From Dechloromonas denitrificans (GTDB lineage Bacteria > Pseudomonadota > Gammaproteobacteria > Burkholderiales > Rhodocyclaceae), in NCBI RefSeq assembly GCF_001551835.1, contig NZ_LODL01000005.1:295767-357293 (forward strand): a stretch of 61,527 nucleotides of DNA. The letters are read 5' to 3'. Numbering within the stretch: the stretch's first letter is position 1; the number at the start of each line of letters is the position of its first letter. Shown piece by piece: positions 55,401 through 61,527 of the stretch. The notes below the pieces were generated by a model, which made no database searches, was not told where the DNA came from, and saw nothing but the letters and a program-made list of their open reading frames with translations. Made by a program: the position numbers and the translations under genes.

Positions 55401-55533
55401 TAAGAATGGTACGTTGGCTGGGATCGGGGTGACGCCTGCGCTGGCCACCTTGTCTGATGCCAATCTGGGAACTGCCGCCCAAACCCTGACCCCGTTGTCT
55501 GGACTGCAGACTGGCTCAGTGCGTCTGTCATAA
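46453..55533 (+). CDS. Giant RTX protein with N-terminal lysozyme-like domain
   Basis: A 3026-aa type I secreted protein. Residues about 15-215 resemble a pesticin/T4-lysozyme-fold muramidase: a candidate catalytic Glu27 (KVAENND), VIGYGYDL at 52-59, LPSEAAATSLL, RERAVLMSMWYQTPVYF and GNRAEVWYQIRYKSAADGQGVINRRYAESAYFGLYE. A short RTX block, an Ig-like stretch and long arrays of GGxGxDxLx calcium repeats follow (about 640-2100). Two cadherin-like (CADG) domains lie at about 2105-2300, then further RTX/VENLTLTG modules. The C-terminus (GTLAGIGVTPALATLSDANLG...) is a typical uncleaved T1SS signal. RBS GGAGGGG precedes the ATG. Flanked by its exporter and adaptor genes. Confidence 0.92.
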   Translation: MSLNALHTNYVNGSYQSDLQFFLKVAENNDLRRNPSNASYLNITTDTKTRPVIGYGYDLVANRGAAINDLTAIGVVLTETQRTALGALSDNTTGIPADLVGLALPSEAAATSLLNRAIAARDSAFNLFLTRNGITLTDSRERAVLMSMWYQTPVYFRSKYGSITNMTQALIDGNRAEVWYQIRYKSAADGQGVINRRYAESAYFGLYESGTVSENEAKSIFRTLSLHRKEMLDYDQTNAARRIAAASTYGLTVPALNDAEGLGLAKDRFLSDLAIIYPNLSAQLANINASNIYLNPAKTTDSSRGWTIDASIFEAYYSDKNDLLVGLDQVDTLKAGQGDDFLIGGLGNDTLQGGSGLDSYIFSSGQGKDVIDDSDGVGRIIVGGQEFTGAPSSKYSLDGNKQIWESADGTVTYLYDPNTKALILKGSALGDGQIIIEHFDITQSNGSGYLGIKLEQKSLIELVKSGGSKPFSEVGHQSQTNVSDLAEGLGKGIKCFLNAPAKLGEILKLSLAGGDVGKFSCVTGDEVISFSDGEITLELVEGQTEISFAFLSTGDVDTDTVLTLSAALTLADGSEVTTNDMTINFDAVDEAQSPETGTTITGDINPTDTDTSKAGIQAQADAYGNPVGESSSYGDILGGTSGNDHIISGDLDDDVKSGAGDDWIEGGKGNDYLYGVSGNDLIEGGTGSDILIGDPGNDRLYGNAKIDTATAIANGTNDTGSGQKGDWLSGNEGDDVLVAGSDNDVLTGGAGSDLLIAGAGDDNILGDANYDAQFIAEASKRYTIGNTDWYHSSTATFDWGFTDTTGGRVFSPVTGETNPVGAAADTIYAGNGSDHVWAGEGDDNVFGEGGNDILIGEAGNDILLGGAGDDDISGDASYLDEALHGDDFLDGGEGNDTVYGNGGNDVLFGGAGDDTLSGDDSNPADGDDYLDGEDGNDLLFAGGGADTLYGGAGHDQLFGDNANTPEDLLGDDYLDGEEGDDYLDGAGGSDTLLGGAGNDQLYGDDADVPADKQGDDYLDGGDGNDILVGCGGADTLIAGAGVDQLFGDADDTPESAQGNDYLDGGEDNDMLAGGGGDDTLLGGSGNDQLYGDDQTTPTSKLGNDYLDGGLGNDLLVGAGGNDILLGGDGDDQLHGDSSDTPLVFQGNDILDGGAGNDVLNGYAGNDVLDGGDGNDSLYGGDGDDILNGGAGNDFLSSGKGNDTLDGGDGDDIYAIELGSGAKHIQDSSGSNMLILQGGINLNMIHLGLGSLKISTGVAGDEIHLDGVDYDNLAGTSPISSIQFSNGQTMSVADVIAAVGIDLPTTPDADTVQGTSGRDNIDALAGDDTVSAGAGDDQVTLGAGNDMADAGDGNDLVTGDDGDDTVYGGAGNDSVTGGAGMDTLYGDAGNDTLDGGADTDALDGGDGNDLLAGGSGDDILTGALGDDSLNGGVGNDILNGGDGTDLLDGGAGGDQMVGGTGDDTFLVDELADQVTEMVAEGYDTVRSMKSFTLSANVEALVLENDPSALVGTGNELANSLTGNANDNTLLGMAGNDSLMGGEGNDLLDGGTGTDTLVGGSGDDTYVVDATGDLITEFSAEGNDTALASADYALSANIETLTLSGLALAGTGNDQANTITGNAQDNILDGHGGNDVLIGGAGNDRLIGGLGVDTMTGGTGDDTYEVDDIADSVAEATNEGTDTVQSSVSYVLGTNLENLTLTGNFDANATGNTLNNILTGNSGNNRLDGGLGADVMTGGDGNDVYVLDNVGDQVVELANGGIDTVEVGTSYSAGNNIENIHLTGSGNIDATGDSGDNDLIGNSGDNRLDGGEGDDWMSGGAGNDTYYTDTQNDQIDESFNEGIDTEIRRFETMYLLANGIENLTLTGAIYRGNGNELDNVITGNDSDNNLWGMAGNDTLIGGGGADALFGDVGQDTLIGGAADDYYEIDDAGDVIVENASEGDDFVRSTVSWTLGANLERLAVDGDTDLTVTGNALDNGLWGNLGNNTLTGGTGNDYLYGDQGDDVYVFNRGDGQDSIDTTDVLDATDTLRFGAGITDNDVLAFQYGSNMFLKIKGTNDQVGFIDYYGGTTTIDGIAADHKVDQIEFANGVIWDQAMIQTVVDRANNNHAPTINSFLPTLQARAGTSFNYTVPANTITDPDVWDSITYSIKMPDGSAVPAWLQFDSVTGIMSGTPAVGDVGTLQFILWGTDNYNYSAGEYVNMTIGTPNRTPTLATALADQVAAQGGTFSYTVPSGAFTDPDGDALSYTATLSDGSALPSWLTFNAATRTFGGSPSTLGTISVKVTAKDVGNLSASDIFDIVVSVQNLTLNGTTGADTLNGGAGNDTLNGQAGNDTLNGAAGNDTLNGGTGNDTMVGGSGHDTYVVDSSSDVVTEALNEGTDLVQTSVTYILAANVENLTLTGTTAINGTGNALNNVLTGNSANNTLTGGDGNDTLDGGTGNDTMVGGLGDDTYVVNVSTDVVTEAASAGNDTVQSSVTLTLATNVENLLLTGTSAINGTGNTLNNVLTGNSAANTLSGGTGTDAMIGGAGNDTYVVDNIGDVVTENASEGTDLVQSSVTTTLSANVENLTLTGTTAINGTGNTLDNLLIGNSANNTLTGGDGNDTLDGGTGNDTMVGGLGNDIYVVNVSTDVVTEAAGAGNDTVQSSVTLTLSANVENLTLTGTTAINGTGNALDNVLTGNSANNTLTGGDGNDTLDGGTGTDTMVGGLGDDVYVVNVSTDVVTEAANAGNDTIQSAVTLTLTTNVENLVLTGTTAINGAGNTLSNLVRGNTAINTLNGGSGNDILEGGDGNDILTDTSGTALFNGGTGADTITGGASAEVFLGGLGNDTYTTAAGNDTILFNKGDGQDTFATGGTGSDVISLGGGITYADLVFTKATNDLVLKIGATDQITFKDWYAGTPSKPVAKLQMIAEAMADFAAGGADPLKDQKVENFNFAGLAGAFDAARAANGSLTNWALTNALTSFQLAGSDTAALGGDLAYQYGKNGTLAGIGVTPALATLSDANLGTAAQTLTPLSGLQTGSVRLS
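53629..54681 (+). repeat. Near-identical tandem modules inside the RTX gene
   Basis: Units beginning at the codons for NVENLTLTG start at 53629, 53899, 54142, 54412 and 54682, giving periods of 270, 243, 270 and 270 bp (90 or 81 residues). Several 30-40 bp stretches are almost identical, including those encoding TAINGTGN and GNDTLDGGTGNDTMVGG. Such an array is prone to recombination and copy-number change. Confidence 0.9.
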
Positions 55534-55547
55534 GGCACGTGCCCATT

Positions 55548-55580
55548 ACAAAGGAGGCGGCACTCAGCCGCCTCCTTTGT
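55548..55580 (+). terminator. Strong terminator after the RTX gene
   Basis: ACAAAGGAGGCGGC-ACTCA-GCCGCCTCCTTTGT, a perfect 14-bp stem with a 5-base loop, then TCTTCAATCTTTT. It separates the RTX gene from hlyD and may set the substrate-to-adaptor expression ratio. Confidence 0.88.
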
Positions 55581-55605
55581 TCTTCAATCTTTTGAATCGC
55601 TTCCG

Positions 55606-56967
55606 ATGAAATCGATGTTTCCCGCTAACGAAGTCGATCCCCTCGATTTCTCGCCCCCCCTGCTGCGTCTGCAGGACGCTCCGCCCAATCCCCTCGGCCG
55701 CAAGGTACTCTGGCTGCTGCTCACCCTTTTAGCGGCCTTGTTGCTCTGGGCCATGCTCGGCCGACTCGACATCGTGGCCGTCGCTGAAGGCAAGCTCATC
55801 CCCGAAAGCTACGTCAAGATCGTCCAGCCCGCCGAATCGGGTATCGTCAAAGACATCCTGGTCCGGGAAGGACAAAGCGTCAAAGCAGGCCAAGTATTGA
55901 TGCGCATGGATACCCTGATCAGCGAAGCCGATACCAAAGCCATCGATGCTGACTACCAGCGCAAGCGCCTGGCAATACGCCGAATACAGGCTGAATTGTC
56001 GGGTGCCACGTTCAAGACGGAAGCCAGCGATCCATCCGACCTCGCCCAAGAGATTGGCGCCCAATACCGGGCCAACCGCACATCCTTTGAAGCGGCACTC
56101 GCCGAAGAGCGCTCCCGACTGAGCAAGGCTAAACAGGAGTTGGCCGCTGCCGAGCAGATCAAACGTAAACTCGAAGAAACCTTGCCCCATTATCGGGAGC
56201 AGGACAAAGCCTACGAAAAGCTCGTCAAGGATGGCTACGCCGGTTCGCTGATGGGTAGCGACAAGCGACGGGAGCGCGTCGAGAAAGAGCAGGAACTACA
56301 AACCCAAACCTTCGTCATCGAGTCGGCCAGAGCCAGTATGCTCCAATCGGAGAAGAGGTTGGCCCAGATCGATTCCGACTATCGCCGGCAACTGCATGCC
56401 GAACGCAATGACATTCAAGGCCAGTTCGACAAACTGGCGCAGGAAGTGACCAAACAGGCGCACAAGCAGGATTTGCTTGAACTCAAGGCACCACAGGCTG
56501 GAGTGGTGAAGGATCTCGCTACTCACACCACAGGAACTGTCGTCCAACCCGGTACCGTACTGCTAACACTGGTCCCGCAAGACGAAATCCTGCGCGCCGA
56601 GGTTTGGGTCAGTAATGAAGACATCGGCTTTGTGCGTCAGGGGCAAGCGGTCAAACTGAAGTTCGCAGCTTTCCCTTTCCAGAAGTATGGAATGGTCGAA
56701 GGCACGGTCGAACACGTCAGTGCCGATGCGGCCGATAACAACACCGGCAACGGCAATACCCAGACCGATTCTTCGAAGAAGAACCAGTTGCTCTACAAGG
56801 CGCTCGTTGTGCTCAAACAGATGAGTCTGGAGATGGACGAAAAGCGTTTCACGCTCTCGGCCGGGATGCAGACCAATGCCGAGATCAAATTGGGCGACCG
56901 GACGGTGATGGAGTATCTACTGTCGCCGGTCAGAAAGGCGTGGCATGAGGCGGGGCGGGAGCGGTAG
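55606..56967 (+). CDS. Type I secretion membrane fusion protein (HlyD-like)
   Basis: A 453-aa periplasmic adaptor. A single N-terminal TM (VLWLLLTLLAALLLWAMLG) is followed by a lipoyl half (YVKIVQPAESGIVKDILVREGQSVKAGQVLMRMD) and a long coiled-coil hairpin (about 115-290). The second lipoyl half is LLELKAPQAGVVKDLATHTTGTVVQPGTVLLTLVP, then the beta-barrel, and it ends with SLEMDEKRFTLSAGMQTNAEIKLGDRTVMEYLLSPV, the canonical HlyD end. It links the ABC transporter to an outer-membrane TolC. Confidence 0.94.
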   Translation: MKSMFPANEVDPLDFSPPLLRLQDAPPNPLGRKVLWLLLTLLAALLLWAMLGRLDIVAVAEGKLIPESYVKIVQPAESGIVKDILVREGQSVKAGQVLMRMDTLISEADTKAIDADYQRKRLAIRRIQAELSGATFKTEASDPSDLAQEIGAQYRANRTSFEAALAEERSRLSKAKQELAAAEQIKRKLEETLPHYREQDKAYEKLVKDGYAGSLMGSDKRRERVEKEQELQTQTFVIESARASMLQSEKRLAQIDSDYRRQLHAERNDIQGQFDKLAQEVTKQAHKQDLLELKAPQAGVVKDLATHTTGTVVQPGTVLLTLVPQDEILRAEVWVSNEDIGFVRQGQAVKLKFAAFPFQKYGMVEGTVEHVSADAADNNTGNGNTQTDSSKKNQLLYKALVVLKQMSLEMDEKRFTLSAGMQTNAEIKLGDRTVMEYLLSPVRKAWHEAGRER

Positions 56968-57308
56968 CAGCCCCCTTGCTTCCTGCCGCGCCACGCTTGC
57001 CTTCTGGCTTGTTCAGCTTCACCGATCCGAGTCGGAAACCTGCCGCTCAATTTTGAGAACGGCTCCAGTGTTGCTCGGGAGATCGTCTGGCACAGAACTG
57101 CGGCATTCTGGAGAGTCGCACCTGCGGGTTACGACGAAGCGCCGGTCAGCCATGTTAATGGCGACCGTGTTGTCGTTTCTCTGAAGTAACCAATAGGAAC
57201 ATGGTTTGGTAGGTGTCGAGCTGCTATTCACAAATCCTTTATTGACCAATTTCAAATAATCGCCATAAAATTCGCCATAATAAAAACGCAGAACATAAGG
57301 CTATTTTT
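56968..57308. other. Intergenic region before the ietA-like gene
   Basis: The first 230 bp show no convincing gene; a 78-codon frame on the minus strand (57019-57255) has no recognisable features. The final 70 bp are AT-rich and hold the promoter described separately. Confidence 0.5.
57242..57280 (+). promoter_or_regulatory. Candidate ietA promoter with a direct repeat
   Basis: A -35-like TTGACC (57242-57247) and a -10-like CATAAA (57264-57269) are separated by 16 bp. The 9-mer TCGCCATAA occurs twice, at 57260-57268 and 57272-57280 (12-bp period), overlapping the -10, so it could be an operator for autoregulation, perhaps by the HTH at the ATPase C-terminus. Inferred. Confidence 0.5.
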
Positions 57309-58478
57309 GTGGCAACAAAAAAAAACACTGGCGATACAGACAGCATTGAAGATGACTTCGCCAATTTAGCTCGCCTCGCCGCTTCGGAGTCACATGAGGA
57401 TACCCGCTTGCTGCTGGCGCGCCTCGTGCGCAAGTACCGTCAGCAGCGACCGGAACTGGCCACGCGCCTTGACCAATCCCTGAAGGCTTCACAGACCCGG
57501 TCTGCAGGCAATTCCATCCTGCGTCGAGGAGTGCCGGTGGTAGAGCCCGGTGAGGTGGCACTCCCTGTCGATGGCGACTCCCAACTGGCACTGATTCGTG
57601 TTTTCGATGATCGCGCAGGACTGGCACCGCCCATTCTTCCAGGAAGTGTTCATGACGCCATCGGCGCCATCATTCGCGAACGCCAGGAACGTGAACGACT
57701 GGCAGCCCGGGGGATCAGCCCGACCCGTTCAGCCATCCTGGTTGGACCACCCGGGGTCGGCAAAACACTCTCGGCCCGCTGGATCGCCAGCACCTTGGGC
57801 AAGCCCCTATGGGTGCTCGACCTGACGGCGGTCATGAGCAGCCTGCTTGGCAAGACCGGCAACAATCTGCGTGCCGCCCTGGATCATGCCAAGAAGCACG
57901 CCGCCGTCCTGCTGCTCGATGAGATCGACGCCATTGCAAAACGGCGCAGCGATGAATCCGATATCGGTGAACTGAAGCGCCTGGTCACCGTCATGCTGCA
58001 GGAAGTCGACCAGTGGCCGGACAGCGGATTACTGCTGGCGGCGACCAATCATCCGGAACTGGTCGATCCTGCGCTGTGGCGACGGTTCGATCTGGTCCTC
58101 AAGTTCGACTCGCCGGATGCCTCGGCGATTGCGGTTGCCATCCAGCGATTCCTTGGGGATGACCTGGCGCTGTTTGAGTCCTGGATCGATGTGCTGGCCG
58201 CCGGCCTGCAGGGGCAGTCTCTCTCGGATGTCGAGCGCAGCATCAACGCCTTGCGTCGCGGCCATGCCTTGCAAACCGCGCCACTGGAACAACTGATCGG
58301 ATCGGCACTGGGTCAGCGCCAGGAAGCCTTGAGCAAGGCAGAACGTCTCAACCTTGCGATTGCGTTGGCCAAGGCGGGACAACCGCACATGCAGATCAGC
58401 CAGATGACGGGGGTCGCTCGCGACACCATTCGCAAACACGCGGGACCATCTCCCCGCAAAGGCAGGGGGCTCAAATAA
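57309..58478 (+). CDS. ietA: IetA-like AAA+ ATPase
   Basis: A 389-aa AAA+ ATPase. The N-terminal helical region (to about residue 105) precedes the ATPase core: Walker A VGPPGVGKTLSARW, Walker B VLLLDEIDAIAKRR, sensor 1 LLAATNHPELVDPALWRRFD with arginine finger. The C-terminus carries a helix-turn-helix-like segment (MQISQMTGVARDTIRKHAG). It is paired directly with a subtilisin-like protease, matching IetA of the IetAS pair first described on Agrobacterium plasmids for incompatibility and stability, and later listed among anti-phage systems. GTG start with ATAAGG upstream. Confidence 0.82.
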   Translation: MATKKNTGDTDSIEDDFANLARLAASESHEDTRLLLARLVRKYRQQRPELATRLDQSLKASQTRSAGNSILRRGVPVVEPGEVALPVDGDSQLALIRVFDDRAGLAPPILPGSVHDAIGAIIRERQERERLAARGISPTRSAILVGPPGVGKTLSARWIASTLGKPLWVLDLTAVMSSLLGKTGNNLRAALDHAKKHAAVLLLDEIDAIAKRRSDESDIGELKRLVTVMLQEVDQWPDSGLLLAATNHPELVDPALWRRFDLVLKFDSPDASAIAVAIQRFLGDDLALFESWIDVLAAGLQGQSLSDVERSINALRRGHALQTAPLEQLIGSALGQRQEALSKAERLNLAIALAKAGQPHMQISQMTGVARDTIRKHAGPSPRKGRGLK

Positions 58479-60704
58479 ATGACTACACGATACCTGATCG
58501 GCCGTGCCGAGTTGCTGACCTATCCCATCGAAGCGCCCAAGAAGAAGGTCGGCGACAAAGCTCACCCCTACACGCTCGGCGAGGCCAAGCGCATCATCGT
58601 GCCGGAGATCGAGTTAGCCAACAGCGTTTTCCAGAAATTACCGGCGAAGGCCTGTGCCGGCGATCTGGCGGTGGCCCGTCTGGTATTGCATCCGGCCTAC
58701 CTGGCCAAGTCGTTTTTTCCGAAGCTGCTGCTCGACCAGGTCGGCCTCGCCTCGCTCGGGTCGCGGACCCGCCGTATCCAGCCGCGTCGCCAAACTCAGA
58801 AGAAGGCGCCGCCGGAAGCAGAAACCACGGAACTCTTCGTGGCTGGCACGCGGGCAGCGCTGGGAAACTTCCCGGCTTTCGCCCGAAGTCTGAACGAACA
58901 GATGCCGGTCGCCGAGCAGCTTGCTCGCATCGAGACCTTTGCCGCTATGACCCCATCTGATCGCCTGCATCTTGAGGGCGCCAATATCGGCCACGTTTTC
59001 GAGGTCGGCCTGCATTTACTCCCCGAAGGCGACGCCTCGGATGTTCGCGCCATGTTTGCCGACTATGCCAAGGACTGCGGCTTCAGGGTCAATGGCGAAT
59101 TCGAATTTGAAGCGGGCCGTCTGCTGTTCGTTGCGGTCGAGGGGGACGCTGCCTGCCTGGAAAATCTGGCCCAGTTCACCCTGACCCGCGTAGTCCGGCC
59201 GATGCCGCACTTGCGGGCGGCACGTCCGGTCACTCGCAGCATGCCGCTTGCGGTGTCGTTCTCGTTGCCGAGCGGCGAGCCGCTTTCTCGCGAACCCAAG
59301 GTCGCAGTCCTGGATGGCGGCCTACCGGCGGAGCACATCCTTGATGGCTATGTCCGCCGCTATTTCCTGGCCGACGAGGAAGCGAGCGACGTGCCCGACT
59401 TCACCGAACATGGACTCGGTGTCACCTCAGCTTTGCTGTTTGGGCCGATTGAGCCGGAAGCAGCGGCAGAACGCCCCTACGCGCCAGTTGACCATCATCG
59501 CGTGCTGGACGCCAAGATCGACGGGGAAGATCCCTATGAGTTGTATCGCACGCTCGGCCACGTCGAAACCGTGCTGCTCTCCCGTCAATACCAGTTCATC
59601 AACCTCAGCCTGGGTCCGGATCTGCCGGTCGAGGACCAAGACGTACACGCCTGGACGGCTGTGATCGACAGTATTTTGAGCGATGGTGAAACCCTGATGA
59701 CCGTCGCAGTCGGCAACAACGGTGAGCGCGACGCAGTACTTGGTCTTAATCGTATCCAGGTGCCTTCTGATAGCGTGAATGCGTTGTCCGTGGGCGCTGC
59801 CGACCGAAGCGGCGTTGATTGGAAACGCGCCGCTTACAGCGCCACCGGTCCCGGTCGTAGCCCGGGAAGACGGAAACCCGATGTGGTGGCGTTTGGCGGA
59901 GCGCCCAAGGAATATTTTCACGTAGCAGCCCCTGGCAGCCGACCGAACCTGGCAGCCACGCTGGGAACCAGCTTCGCGGCACCGCTCGCGCTGCGCTCAG
60001 CAGTCGGTATCCGGGCCATTCTGGGCGACCCTGTACATCCGTTGACCATCAAGACACTTTTAGTCCATGGCTGCGAAAGCAACGAAGAGCACGACGTACA
60101 TCACGTCGGTTGGGGACGTGTCCCATCAGACATCAATCGCCTGATCACCTGCAGCGAAGGGGAGGCTCGAATCATCTATCAGGGGGAGTTACGCCCTGGA
60201 AAATTCCTGCGCGCACCGATTCCTTTGCCGGCTTTCCAGTTGGAGGGGAAGGTACGCCTGCGGGCAACGTTCTGTTACGCCAGCCCGGTCGATCCCCAGG
60301 ATGCTGGTGCCTACACGAAGGCTGGCTTGGGGATCACCTTCCGACCTAACAGCAGCAAGCGCAAGGCCGGCGCGGTCAATGCATCGTCGGTCAGCTTTTT
60401 CCCGGCGGCCGAGTTTCGGAACGAGGCTGAACTGCGGGCTGACCTCGGAAAGTGGGAAACGGTGCTGCATGCCGAGAATGGCTACCTCGGCAGCAGCCTT
60501 CTCGAACCCGTGTTCGACGTGCATTACAACGCCCGAGAGGCCGGAGGTCTAGCATCCTCTGGTGCGCCAGCCATCCGCTATGCCTTGGTCGTCACCGTGC
60601 ATGCCCCGAAGCATGCCCAACTGCATCAGGATATCCTCAAGGCCCACGCCGTACTGCAGGCGCTGGAGCCGCAAGTCTCGCTACCGCTGCGCACACGGAC
60701 CTGA
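58479..60704 (+). CDS. ietS: IetS-like subtilisin-family serine protease
   Basis: A 741-aa S8 peptidase without a signal peptide, so cytoplasmic. The N-terminal about 265 residues are specific to this family. The subtilase triad is Asp279 (KVAVLDGGL), His311 (TEHGLGVTSALL) and Ser498 (GTSFAAPLALRS), with the oxyanion Asn region in MTVAVGNNGERD. The C-terminal about 200 residues form a beta-rich extension. It begins immediately after the ietA stop (TAAATG, no gap), so the two are translationally linked. The ATPase probably recognises targets or regulates the protease. A truncated IS256 lies 12 bp downstream, but the protein looks full length. Confidence 0.85.
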   Translation: MTTRYLIGRAELLTYPIEAPKKKVGDKAHPYTLGEAKRIIVPEIELANSVFQKLPAKACAGDLAVARLVLHPAYLAKSFFPKLLLDQVGLASLGSRTRRIQPRRQTQKKAPPEAETTELFVAGTRAALGNFPAFARSLNEQMPVAEQLARIETFAAMTPSDRLHLEGANIGHVFEVGLHLLPEGDASDVRAMFADYAKDCGFRVNGEFEFEAGRLLFVAVEGDAACLENLAQFTLTRVVRPMPHLRAARPVTRSMPLAVSFSLPSGEPLSREPKVAVLDGGLPAEHILDGYVRRYFLADEEASDVPDFTEHGLGVTSALLFGPIEPEAAAERPYAPVDHHRVLDAKIDGEDPYELYRTLGHVETVLLSRQYQFINLSLGPDLPVEDQDVHAWTAVIDSILSDGETLMTVAVGNNGERDAVLGLNRIQVPSDSVNALSVGAADRSGVDWKRAAYSATGPGRSPGRRKPDVVAFGGAPKEYFHVAAPGSRPNLAATLGTSFAAPLALRSAVGIRAILGDPVHPLTIKTLLVHGCESNEEHDVHHVGWGRVPSDINRLITCSEGEARIIYQGELRPGKFLRAPIPLPAFQLEGKVRLRATFCYASPVDPQDAGAYTKAGLGITFRPNSSKRKAGAVNASSVSFFPAAEFRNEAELRADLGKWETVLHAENGYLGSSLLEPVFDVHYNAREAGGLASSGAPAIRYALVVTVHAPKHAQLHQDILKAHAVLQALEPQVSLPLRTRT

Positions 60705-60715
60705 GACCAGCCGGG

Positions 60716-61153
60716 AATCAAAGTTGGCGACCCCCCGGTGCCATACATCTCTTCAAGATGGGCCTGTATCTCGCGAACCGTCATTCCTCGGGCGTAGAGC
60801 GACAGAATCTTGTCGTCAAAGCCGCTCCAGCGGGTCTGGTGCTTCGGAATCAGCTGCGGCTCGAACGTGCCGTGGCGATCACGGGGAATCTCAATGGGCA
60901 GTTCGCCGAACTCACCCTTCAAGGTCTTCCTGCTCTTGCCGTTGCGGGTGTTGCCGGCAGGATTCTCCACCGGCTCATTCTTGCCATGGCCGAGGTGGTC
61001 GGCCATCTCCGCTTCCAACGCCTTCTCGACCAACAGCTTGGTCAGTTGCTTGAGCAACCCATTCTCGCCAATCAGGTCTTCCGGCTTGCGGTAGTCAGCC
61101 AACAGGCTGTCCAGTAACTCCTTGGGTACTGCTTTCTTTCCTACGGTCATCAT
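60716..61153 (-). pseudogene. Truncated IS256-family transposase
   Basis: Only the N-terminal about 145 residues remain: KAVPKELLDSLLADYRKPEDLIGENGLLKQLTKLLVEKALEAEMADHLGHGKNE, then NGKSRKTLKGEFGELPIEIPRDRHGTFEPQLIPKHQTRW and ILSLYARGMTVREIQAHLEEMYG. All are hallmarks of IS256 transposases (about 400 aa when whole). Homology stops near 60716, after SPTLI and a dozen bases from the ietS stop; the catalytic DDE core is gone. The start ATG pair (61148-61153) has an AGGAGC site. The upstream TTTACACAAAAATTCTTACAC is probably the element's terminal region. Confidence 0.88.
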
Positions 61154-61527
61154 CGCTCCTGGCAATGTGGCAGTTTCCTGCCGGGTGACCGTTTACACAA
61201 AAATTCTTACACGCTCAGGCAAAGCCGCTCTGTAGGCGCTGCCAATCTCCAGCAGTATTTTCAGAATCTAAAGACGGCACAGCTCCAGACCTCATCGGAA
61301 TTGCATAGGTGGTGCACGCTCCAATTCAAATGCTTGGAGTTTGATCCGGGCCTGCGACCTCGATGAACGTCACACCAACAGGGCGAAATTAGAAAACACC
61401 TAAGCACCAACCAAATATTTGATTTGGATTTTTGCCAAAGGAATGGATAATTCGTCTGCTGGCAATCTGAAAACTTGTTCGTTAGTGCGGCGCATTTAAG
61501 GCCGCACTTTCTGCGCGAAAGGGACCT
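61154..61527. other. AT-rich end of window, no gene seen
   Basis: The first about 60 bp are the probable left end of the IS256 remnant (TTTACACAAAAATTCTTACAC at about 61192-61212). The remaining 300 bp have frequent stops in all frames and no recognisable RNA gene or terminator. Confidence 0.5.

Noticed and set aside
57019..57255. 78-codon minus-strand frame before ietA
   Set aside because: No ribosome site, no recognisable motif, and it overlaps the likely ietA promoter.

Overview
The window looks like chromosome from a GC-rich betaproteobacterium, probably Rhodocyclales (Dechloromonas/Azonexus-like). This is inferred from gene content: a B-type aconitase, a split biotin locus, a cysI-DUF934-cysH sulfate-assimilation operon with an APS-type CysH, a DUF2863 protein, an orphan NosD-like protein and dense c-di-GMP signalling. 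No rRNA, tRNA or CRISPR array was recognised.

Positions 1-39.4 kb are mostly core genome. In order: acnB (3' end cut by the window edge); a 4-oxalocrotonate tautomerase-like gene; tal with a DUF1439 gene; a hotdog thioesterase; an MFS transporter divergent from a LysR regulator; a dusC-trmB-ykgJ overlapping operon; an AT-rich accessory patch with a HEPN protein and a PIN-domain protein; yaaA with a small partner; an AraC regulator; a PEBP protein; DUF2863; bioA; a sensor kinase/GGDEF-EAL pair; cupin; bioF-bioH-bioC-bioD; a phosphorelay cassette (HD-GYP regulator, hybrid kinase, HPt); yciB-yciI-bolA-parvulin; EAL/HDOD and HDOD proteins around a NosD-like protein; and cysB divergent from tauE-cysI-DUF934-cysH. 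Between acnB and tal lie three copies of a 64-bp repeat, each carrying a perfect DnaA box.

From the cysH terminator (39.4 kb) to the end the window is an accessory island. It holds a small unknown gene whose start codon sits in a perfect 15-bp inverted repeat, an IS1595-type transposase, a divergent pair of unknown genes, an IS481-type remnant, a type I secretion locus, an IetA/IetS-like ATPase-protease pair, and an IS256 transposase truncated next to ietS.

The secretion locus is the most interesting part. It has an HlyB-type ABC transporter, a predicted exported protein of 325 residues, a 3026-residue RTX protein and an HlyD-type adaptor. The RTX protein starts with what looks like a pesticin/T4-lysozyme-fold muralytic domain. 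With the unknown exported gene directly upstream, this reads as a candidate secreted antibacterial effector with its immunity gene. IetAS-type pairs are known for plasmid incompatibility/stability and have been reported as anti-phage, so the island combines possible inter-bacterial and anti-mobile-element functions.
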